Shown here: one piece after another, positions 57,948 through 64,000 of the stretch
Position numbering within the stretch: position 1 is the stretch's first letter
Layout of the letters: every line of letters begins with the position of its first letter
Notes under the pieces: generated by a model
The model's input: the letters and a program-made list of their open reading frames with translations, nothing else
What the model was told of the DNA's origin: nothing
Database searches by the model: none
DNA from: Zhihengliuella alba
Lineage (GTDB): Bacteria > Actinomycetota > Actinomycetes > Actinomycetales > Micrococcaceae
Length of the DNA stretch: 64,000 nucleotides
Reading direction: 5' to 3'
NCBI RefSeq assembly: GCF_039538765.1
Contig: NZ_BAABCJ010000002.1
Span: forward strand, 310,001 to 374,000
Made by a program: the position numbers and the translations under genes

Positions 57948-59636
57948 ATGACTACCCCACGCCGGCACGCCACCTCCCGCGGACCGCGCCTCCGGCAGCT
58001 GGCCGCACCGGCCGCCGTCGTGCTCGCCTCCACCTTGGCGCTGAGCGCCTGCTCCCCCGGCGCCGCGCCCGAGGCCGGCGGCGAGCCCGTCAGCGGCGGC
58101 ACCCTCGTCTACGCGTCCGGCGACGCCGAGCCCACCTGCCTGGACCCGCACGTCGGCGGCAACTACCCCCAGGCGCTCCTGGCCTCCCAGTTCCTGGAGA
58201 CGCTGTTCACCAAGGACGACGACGGCGAGATCGTCCCGTGGCTGGCCACCGGCGCCGAGGTCTCCGAGGACGGGCTCACCGTCACGCTCGGCCTGCGCGA
58301 GGGGATCTCGTTCTCCGACGGGACCCCGTTCGACGCCGCCGCGGTGAAGGCGAACATCGAGCATGTGAAGGACCCGGAGACCCTCTCCTCCACGGGCTAC
58401 CTCGCCATGGCAAAGGTGGACACCATGGAGGCGCTCGACGAGCACATGCTCCAGCTGAACCTCTCCGCCCCGGATGCGGCGCTGCTCGAATCGCTGTCCC
58501 AGCACTGGGTCGCGATGATGTCCCCGGCCGGCCTGGAGCGCGGCATGGAGGAGAACTGCGCCGCACCGATCGGCACCGGCCCGTTCGTGGTGGACGCGTG
58601 GACCAAGCAGCAGTCGGTGACGCTGGCCCGCAACGAGGACTACGTGGTCCCGAATCCGGACGCCGCCGCCGACCCGGAGCACACCGGCCCCGCATACCTC
58701 GAGGGCATCGAGTGGCGGTTCATCCCCGAGTCCGCCGCCCGCTACTCGGCCCTGCAGGCAGGGACCGTGGACATGATCGACAACGCCCAGCCGGACACGA
58801 TCGTCGCCGCTGGCGAGGACGACGCGATCGAGCACCTGGACGCCCCACGCCCCGGCGCCTCCAACCGGATCGAGCTCAACTCGTCGAAGGCCCCCTTCGA
58901 CGACGCGCGGGTGCGCGAGGCGTTCGTCCGCTCGGTCGACGTGGACGCCGCCGTCGACTCCCTCTTCTTCGGCACCGCCGAGCGCTCCTACTCCGCCCTG
59001 TCCTCCGTGGAGCCGATGGGTTACAGCGACGAGTCGCTGTTCGCCCACGACCCGGAGGAGGCCTCGCGGCTGCTCGACGAGGCCGGCTGGACCGAGCGCG
59101 ACGCCGAGGGGTACCGCGTCAAGGACGGCGAGCGCCTGAGCGTGCACCTGCCGGTCTCCACCAACCAGTCGGTGCCCGCCGAGCAGTCGCTGTTCCAGCA
59201 GCTGCAGGCCACCGCCAAGGAGGCCGGGTTCGAGGTCACCCTCGAGCTGCAGGACCTCAGCAGCTGGTACGAGGCGCTCGGCGCCCACGAGTACGACCTG
59301 GTCTCCGCGCCCTACACCAAGGTGGGACCGGACGTGCTGCGGATCCTCTACCACTCCGACTCGACCGTCCCCGCGCCGTCCGGGTACTTCGCCAACCACG
59401 CGATGGTCCAGGACGAGGAGATCGACGCCTGGCTGGAGCAGGCCGCCTCCACCCAGGACGATGCCGAGCGCGCCGCGCTGTACGAGCAGGCGCAGCGGAA
59501 GCTCCTCGAGGGCTTCTACGTGCTGCCGCTCTACGACCAGCAGAACCACTTCCTGCACTCCTCCTCGCTCCAGGGCGTGGGGGCGACGACGGCGGTGGCG
59601 ACCCCGACGTTCCACGACGCCTGGCTGGCCGAGTAG
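57948..59636 (+). CDS. ABC transporter substrate-binding lipoprotein, family 5
   Basis: A 562-residue solute-binding lipoprotein of the DppA/OppA/NikA family. The signal peptide ends in the lipobox LSAC near residue 35. The mature domain begins with the family start GGTLVYASGDAEPTCLDPHV, then WLATGAEVSEDGLTVTLGLR, and IGTGPFVVDAW, and ends with YVLPLYDQQNHFL. The peptide-binding family prefers peptides, nickel chelates or opines; no residue decides here. First gene of a four-gene operon. ATG 57948. Confidence 0.9.
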   Translation: MTTPRRHATSRGPRLRQLAAPAAVVLASTLALSACSPGAAPEAGGEPVSGGTLVYASGDAEPTCLDPHVGGNYPQALLASQFLETLFTKDDDGEIVPWLATGAEVSEDGLTVTLGLREGISFSDGTPFDAAAVKANIEHVKDPETLSSTGYLAMAKVDTMEALDEHMLQLNLSAPDAALLESLSQHWVAMMSPAGLERGMEENCAAPIGTGPFVVDAWTKQQSVTLARNEDYVVPNPDAAADPEHTGPAYLEGIEWRFIPESAARYSALQAGTVDMIDNAQPDTIVAAGEDDAIEHLDAPRPGASNRIELNSSKAPFDDARVREAFVRSVDVDAAVDSLFFGTAERSYSALSSVEPMGYSDESLFAHDPEEASRLLDEAGWTERDAEGYRVKDGERLSVHLPVSTNQSVPAEQSLFQQLQATAKEAGFEVTLELQDLSSWYEALGAHEYDLVSAPYTKVGPDVLRILYHSDSTVPAPSGYFANHAMVQDEEIDAWLEQAASTQDDAERAALYEQAQRKLLEGFYVLPLYDQQNHFLHSSSLQGVGATTAVATPTFHDAWLAE

Positions 59637-59667
59637 CCCCGGCCCACCGCGTGGATCCGACGAACCG

Positions 59668-60606
59668 ATGATGCGCTGGCTGCTGTCCAAGTCCGCCGGG
59701 GGCCTGCTGGTCCTCTGGGCGGTGGCGACGCTCATCTTCCTCGGCATCCGCCTGGTCCCCGGCGACCCGGCCGAGGCGATCATGGGCGGCCCGGGATCGC
59801 AGGCCTCGCCCGAGGCCCTCGACGCGGCGCGCGCCGAGTACGGGCTGGACCGGCCGCTGCCCGTGCAGTACGCGCTCCTGCTGGGGAACCTGCTCCGCGG
59901 CGACCTGGGCACCAGCTACTCGCTCAAGGTGCCGGTCGCCGACGTCGTCGGCGAGCAACTGCCCGGGACGCTCCTGCTGGCCCTGCTCTCCTGGCTCCTC
60001 GCGTGGGCGCTGGCCCTCGGGCTGGCCGTCCTGACCTCGCTGGCGCGCGAGCCGCGGTGGCGCCGCGTCGCGGACCGGATCGGCTCCGGGATGGAGATCG
60101 TCGCCGCGGCGGTCCCGCACTTCTGGCTCGGCAGCGTGCTGGTGCTCGTCTTCGCGACGTCCCTGGGCTGGCTGCCGCCGGTCGCCGACGACTCCCCCGC
60201 CGGGCTGGTGCTGCCCGTCCTGACGCTCGCGCTGCCGCTGGCCGGCTTCCTGGGCCAGATCATGCGCGAGTCCCTCGCGACAGCCCTCTCCAGCCCGTTC
60301 GCCCTCGCGGCCAGGGCCCGCGGGGAGTCGGAGGCCGGCGTGCTGCTCCACCACGGGCTCCGCCACGCCGCCCTGCCCGGCATCGGCCTCTCCGGGTGGG
60401 CGCTGGGCTCCCTGATCTCCGGTGCCGTGGTGGTCGAGTCCCTGTTCGCCCGCCCCGGGCTGGGCCGGACGCTCCTGAACGCGGTCACGGCCCGCGACGT
60501 GTCCCTGGTGACCGGCGTGGTCCTCGTCTCCGCGCTGACGTACGTGGTGGTGATGGCGCTGGCCGACTTGGCGGAGCGGCTCGCCGATCCGAGGGTCGCC
60601 GGATGA
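59668..60606 (+). CDS. Peptide/nickel-type ABC permease (DppB-like)
   Basis: A 312-residue permease with six helices. The N-terminal region RLVPGDPAEAIMGGPGS is the DppB signature, and the EAA loop is ARARGESEAGVLLHHGLRHA in the second half. ATG at 59668 directly next to a second ATG. It lies 32 bp after the binding-protein gene, and its TGA overlaps the ATG of the following permease (ATGA). Confidence 0.92.
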   Translation: MMRWLLSKSAGGLLVLWAVATLIFLGIRLVPGDPAEAIMGGPGSQASPEALDAARAEYGLDRPLPVQYALLLGNLLRGDLGTSYSLKVPVADVVGEQLPGTLLLALLSWLLAWALALGLAVLTSLAREPRWRRVADRIGSGMEIVAAAVPHFWLGSVLVLVFATSLGWLPPVADDSPAGLVLPVLTLALPLAGFLGQIMRESLATALSSPFALAARARGESEAGVLLHHGLRHAALPGIGLSGWALGSLISGAVVVESLFARPGLGRTLLNAVTARDVSLVTGVVLVSALTYVVVMALADLAERLADPRVAG

Positions 60607-61508
60607 TTCCCGAGCTGTCCTCCGCCCCCGCCGACGAACGCGGCCGGTCCAGGACGCGCCCCGGGCTCGGCGGACACGCCGCGCGCACGGCGGGCGAGCT
60701 GCCCGCGCTGCTGGCCGGCGTCGTCGTCCTGTTCCTCCTCTCCGCCGTGGCGGCGCCGCAGTGGCTCGCCACGGCGGATCCGCTGGCCATCGACCCCGCC
60801 GCCGCCTTCCAGGGGCCGGGCCCCGGGCACTGGCTGGGCGCGGACGAGTCGGGCCGGGACATCTACTCCCGCGTGGTCTTCGGCGCCCGCGAGTCACTGA
60901 CGATCGGCGCGGCCGCCACCGGGATCGGGCTGGCCCTGGCGCTACTGCTGGGCATCCCCGCCGGACTGACGGCGGGACGGGCGCGGCGGACGAGGTGGCT
61001 GGACACCGTGATCGGGCGGGTGCTGGAGGTGCTCTTCGCGCTGCCGGGCCTGCTCCTGGCGCTCGTGTTCATCGCGCTGGCCGGGCCCGGACTGGTCACC
61101 ACCGTGATGGCCGTCGGCCTGTCCACCGCGCCCGGCTACGCGCGCATCATCCGCGGCCAGGTCATGCGGCTGCGGGACTCGGCCATGGTCGAGGCCGCCC
61201 GCGTGCTCGGCCGCTCCCCCGGGCAGATCCTGCTCCGGCACCTGCTGCCGAACGCGCTGGGCCCGGTGCTGGTCCTCGCCACGCTGGGCGTGGGGCAGGC
61301 CGTGGTGTGGGCGTCGGCGCTGAGCTTCCTGGGCCTCGGCACGCCGCCTCCCGCGCCGGAGTGGGGCGCCATGCTCTCCGCCGGACGGACGTACCTGCAG
61401 CTGGCCTGGTGGATGACCGTGTTCCCGGGGCTCGCGATCGTGCTGGTGGCGGCGTCGGCGACCGTGCTCGGGCGCTGGCTGCAGCGGCGGACGGAGGGCC
61501 TGCGATGA
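60603..61508 (+). CDS. Peptide/nickel-type ABC permease (DppC-like)
   Basis: A 301-residue permease with a cytoplasmic N-terminus. Family motifs are HWLGADESGRDIYSRVVFGA near residue 78, and the EAA loop EAARVLGRSPGQILLRHLLP near 200. ATG at 60603 overlaps the previous stop by 4 bp, and its own stop overlaps the ATPase start. Pairs with the DppB-like subunit. Confidence 0.93.
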   Translation: MIPELSSAPADERGRSRTRPGLGGHAARTAGELPALLAGVVVLFLLSAVAAPQWLATADPLAIDPAAAFQGPGPGHWLGADESGRDIYSRVVFGARESLTIGAAATGIGLALALLLGIPAGLTAGRARRTRWLDTVIGRVLEVLFALPGLLLALVFIALAGPGLVTTVMAVGLSTAPGYARIIRGQVMRLRDSAMVEAARVLGRSPGQILLRHLLPNALGPVLVLATLGVGQAVVWASALSFLGLGTPPPAPEWGAMLSAGRTYLQLAWWMTVFPGLAIVLVAASATVLGRWLQRRTEGLR

Positions 61509-63304
61509 GCGCGACCCACTCCTCGGCGGCGGGCGGCGGCGAGCGGACGCCCCTGCTCGACGTGGCCGGCCTGACCGTGCGGTTCGGTGCCGCCGATCCC
61601 GTCGTCCGCGGGCTCGACCTGCGGGTCGTCGCCGGCGAGTGCGTGGCGATCGTCGGCGAGTCGGGCTCCGGCAAGTCCGTCACCGCCCGTGCGCTGCTCG
61701 GCCTCGCCGACGGCGGGGCCGCCGGGGCCGGGGGCCGCGCCCGAGTCTCCGCGGACCGCCTCCGCATCGGCGCGCGGGACATGCTCGGCGCCGGCGCCTC
61801 GCACGGCACCCTGCGCGGGGGCACACGCAGCACCCTGCGCGGGGGCGCGCGCAGCGCGACGGCGGCCGAGTGGCGGCGCGTGCGCGGCGGGGAGGTGGGA
61901 CTCGTCCTGCAGGACGCGCTCGTCTCCCTCGATCCGCTGCGGACCGTCGGCCGGCACCTGGACGACGTGCTGCGCCTGCACACGGACCTCGGCCCCGCGG
62001 ACCGAGGCCTGCGCGCCCGGGACCTGCTCTCCGACGTCGGACTCCCCCCGGCGACGGCCGGGCAGCGGGCCGACCAGCTCTCCGGGGGCATGCGCCAGCG
62101 CGCGCTCATCGCGACGGCCATCGCGGCCGGCCCGGGCCTGCTCATCGCCGACGAGCCGACGACGGCGCTCGACGCGACCGTGGCCGCCCGTGTCATGGAC
62201 CTCCTCGCCCGGCTGCGGCGCCCGTCCGCCACCCGCCCCGAGGGCACAGGGCTCCTGCTCATCAGCCACGACCTGGCGGTGGTGTCCTCGGTGGCGGACC
62301 GGATCCTCGTCATGCGGGACGGGGAGGTCGTCGAGTCGGGACCCGCGGCGCACGTCCTGAGCAGCCCGCAGCACGAGTACACGCGCATGCTGCTCGCCGC
62401 CGTACCGGCCGGGAAGCCGCGCGGCACCCGGCTCACGGTGACCGAGCCGGCACCCCGGTCGCCGTCTGGACCCTCGCCGATGAGGTCCGCACCGGCACCT
62501 TCCGGGCCGTCCAGCGGGAGAACGCCGCCTGCACCGGCGCTCTCGGCGCGGGGCCTGACGAAGACCTTCCTCCGTGACGGCGCGCCCTTCGCCGCGGTCG
62601 ACGGCGTGGGCTTCGAGCTGCCCGCCGGACGGACCGTCGGGCTGGTCGGCGAGTCCGGCTCCGGCAAGACGACCACCGCCCGCCTGGTGCTCGGCCTCGC
62701 CGAGCCGGACGCCGGGGAGGTCGGCCTCCTCGGCGAACCGTGGGTCGGGCCGGGCCTGCGCGAGAGGGACCGGCGCCCCCGCCGTACCCACCTCGGCGCC
62801 GTGTACCAGGACCCGCTGTCCTCGTTCGACCCGCGGATCGGCGTCGGGTCCCTGCTGGCGGACGCGGCCACCGGCGGCCGCAGCCGCAGCGCGCGCCGGC
62901 AGCGCGGCCGGGTCCGCGAGCTGCTAGAGCTGGTCGGCCTGCCGGAGGGCGTGGCCGACCGCCACCCGCGGTCGCTCTCAGGCGGGCAGCGGCAGCGGGT
63001 GGCCATCGCCCGTGCCCTGGCCCCGGGACCACGCGTGATCGTCTGCGACGAGCCCGTCTCCGCGCTGGACGTCTCCGTGCAGGCGCAGATCCTGGACCTG
63101 CTCGACGCCCTGCAGGAGCGCCTGGGCCTGAGCTATCTGTTCATCTCCCACGACCTCGCCGTGGTCCGCCACGTCAGCGACCACCTCCTGGTCATGCAGG
63201 GCGGACGCATCGTGGAGTCCGGGCCGGCCGAGGATGTCTTCGCCGACCCGCAGCAGGAGTACACCCGGCAGCTCCTGGCCGCCTCGCCGTCCCTCGCGGA
63301 CTGA
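61505..63304 (+). CDS. Fused DppD-DppF-like double ABC ATPase
   Basis: A 599-residue protein that joins two peptide-type ABC ATPases. Domain 1 has Walker A VGESGSGKS near residue 56, signature LSGGMRQRA near 195 and Walker B LIADEPTTALD near 216. Domain 2 has VGESGSGKT near 382, LSGGQRQRV near 500, and VCDEPVSALD near 515. A linker (about 305-345) is rich in Pro and Ser. Between Walker A and the Q-loop of domain 1 there is an insert with the duplicated octapeptide TLRGG(T/A)RS, encoded by a 24-bp tandem repeat. ATG at 61505. Confidence 0.93.
   Translation: MSATHSSAAGGGERTPLLDVAGLTVRFGAADPVVRGLDLRVVAGECVAIVGESGSGKSVTARALLGLADGGAAGAGGRARVSADRLRIGARDMLGAGASHGTLRGGTRSTLRGGARSATAAEWRRVRGGEVGLVLQDALVSLDPLRTVGRHLDDVLRLHTDLGPADRGLRARDLLSDVGLPPATAGQRADQLSGGMRQRALIATAIAAGPGLLIADEPTTALDATVAARVMDLLARLRRPSATRPEGTGLLLISHDLAVVSSVADRILVMRDGEVVESGPAAHVLSSPQHEYTRMLLAAVPAGKPRGTRLTVTEPAPRSPSGPSPMRSAPAPSGPSSGRTPPAPALSARGLTKTFLRDGAPFAAVDGVGFELPAGRTVGLVGESGSGKTTTARLVLGLAEPDAGEVGLLGEPWVGPGLRERDRRPRRTHLGAVYQDPLSSFDPRIGVGSLLADAATGGRSRSARRQRGRVRELLELVGLPEGVADRHPRSLSGGQRQRVAIARALAPGPRVIVCDEPVSALDVSVQAQILDLLDALQERLGLSYLFISHDLAVVRHVSDHLLVMQGGRIVESGPAEDVFADPQQEYTRQLLAASPSLAD
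61806..61853 (+). repeat. 24-bp in-frame tandem repeat (2 copies)
   Basis: Copies at 61806-61829 and 61830-61853 differ at two bases. They encode a duplicated octapeptide in the first ATPase domain. Being a multiple of three, the repeat can vary in number without a frameshift. Confidence 0.88.
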
Positions 63305-63308
63305 ACCA

Positions 63309-63353
63309 CGGCGCCCCGCCGTCCACGACTCGGTCGCGGACGGCGGGGCGCCG
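63309..63353. terminator. Bidirectional hairpin between ATPase gene and icd
   Basis: CGGCGCCCCGCCGTCC (63309-63324) pairs perfectly with its complement at 63338-63353 around a 13-nt loop. It lies between two convergent genes and can terminate both transcripts. Confidence 0.75.
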
Positions 63354-63388
63354 TCGTCGTACTGCTCTCCCGGGGAGCGCTCCGGCCG

Positions 63389-64000
63389 CTACTTGGCGGC
63401 CAGGCCCTCCAGCACCTTGTTGAACGTGGCGGACGGGCGCATGGCGGCGGCGGCCTTCGCGTCGTCCGGGCGGTAGTAGCCGCCCAGGTCCACGGGGGTG
63501 CCCTGGACGCCGTTCAGCTCGGCGACGATGGCCTCCTCCTGGCCCACCAGGGCCTCGGCGACCGGCTTGAACGTCTCGGCCAGCGCGGCGTCCTCGGTCT
63601 GGTTCGCGAGCTCCTGCGCCCAGTACATGGCCAGGTAGAAGTGGGAGCCGCGGTTGTCGATGGTGCCCAGCTTGCGGCCCGGCGAGCGGTTCTCCATGAG
63701 GAACGTGGCGGTCGCGCGGTCCAGCGCGGCGGCCAGCACCTTCGCCGACGGCGCGTCCGCCTGCTCGGCGTACTTCTCCAGCGACGGCACCAGCGCGAAG
63801 AACTCGCCGAGCGAGTCCCAGCGGAGGTAGTTCTCCTCGACGAGCTGCTGGACGTGCTTCGGCGCGGAGCCGCCGGCGCCCGTCTCGAACAGGCCTCCAC
63901 CGGCCATCAGGGGGACGATCGAGAGCATCTTCGCGGAGGTGCCCAGCTCGAGGATCGGGAAGAGGTCCGTCAGGTAGTCGCGGAGCACGTTGCCCGTGAC
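63389..64000 (-). CDS. icd: NADP-dependent isocitrate dehydrogenase, monomeric type (C-terminal part)
   Basis: TCA-cycle enzyme that oxidises isocitrate to 2-oxoglutarate. The 203 residues present are the C-terminal part of the large monomeric type (about 740 residues): LELGTSAKMLSIVPLMAGGG, ETGAGGSAPKHVQQLVEENY, LGTIDNRGSHFYLAMYWAQE, and the ending GYYRPDDAKAAAAMRPSATF. The 5' part runs off the right edge of the window, and the frame is open to base 64000. It shares the terminator with the ABC ATPase gene. Confidence 0.95.
   Translation of the reverse strand, partial: VTGNVLRDYLTDLFPILELGTSAKMLSIVPLMAGGGLFETGAGGSAPKHVQQLVEENYLRWDSLGEFFALVPSLEKYAEQADAPSAKVLAAALDRATATFLMENRSPGRKLGTIDNRGSHFYLAMYWAQELANQTEDAALAETFKPVAEALVGQEEAIVAELNGVQGTPVDLGGYYRPDDAKAAAAMRPSATFNKVLEGLAAK

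Noticed and set aside
56763..59912. A 1,049-codon minus-strand frame
   Set aside because: The BASS transporter occupies only the last 327 codons. The remainder is antisense to the binding-protein gene.

Overview
The window is chromosomal DNA from a high-GC Gram-positive bacterium, most likely an actinobacterium of the order Micrococcales (Micrococcaceae-like). This rests on the strong G/C bias at third codon positions, the many GTG and TTG starts, the gene order mazG-eno-divIC-DUF501-ppx that is familiar from Actinobacteria, a type II NADH dehydrogenase, a monomeric-type isocitrate dehydrogenase, and protein sequences that resemble remembered Arthrobacter-type proteins. The family assignment is inference. 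I see no phage, insertion sequence, CRISPR array or replication origin. No gap between genes exceeds about 300 bp.

Layout. 1-10.9 kb (mostly minus strand): the 5' end of threonine ammonia-lyase, an AI-2E-family permease, an aldose epimerase, a Bax-inhibitor-like membrane protein, tRNA-Leu(UAA), NADH dehydrogenase II with a Rex/CRP-like operator over its promoter, an S8 protease, then ppx, DUF501, the DivIC/FtsB-like gene and enolase. 10.9-24.4 kb is a nucleoside salvage region: mazG, adenosine deaminase, a nucleoside hydrolase with an MFS transporter and a divergent GntR regulator, a DedA protein, and one minus-strand operon that encodes a BMP-type nucleoside ABC importer followed by cytidine deaminase and thymidine phosphorylase. 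24.5-30.8 kb: an M20 amidohydrolase, mannose-1-phosphate guanylyltransferase, and the plus-strand sdhCDAB operon.

30.8-46.2 kb mixes housekeeping genes (trpS, xthA) with accessory transport and possible drug-resistance genes: a three-gene ABC-2 exporter, a macrolide-phosphotransferase-like kinase, a MacB-like ABC pair, two paralogous small membrane proteins and an NhaC antiporter. 46.3-49.7 kb is a one-carbon block: glyA and folD behind a ZTP riboswitch, with purU divergent. 49.7-56.8 kb holds rlmC, a HelR-type RNA-polymerase-recycling ATPase preceded by a rifamycin-associated-element-like inverted repeat, a gamma-carbonic-anhydrase-like protein, and an ArsR regulator with its MFS partner. 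56.8-64 kb: a BASS transporter, a dipeptide/nickel-type ABC importer with fused ATPases, and the 3' part of isocitrate dehydrogenase.

Two themes cross the window. First, at least eleven genes have a TANNNT -10 box followed 6-7 nt later directly by ATG or GTG, which points to widespread leaderless transcription and settles several start codons. Second, transcription units are punctuated by long, nearly perfect GC-rich hairpins without a U-tract. The most notable regulatory finds are the HelR/RAE pair, the operator over the ndh promoter and the ZTP riboswitch. I found no wholly novel multi-gene system that I could defend.
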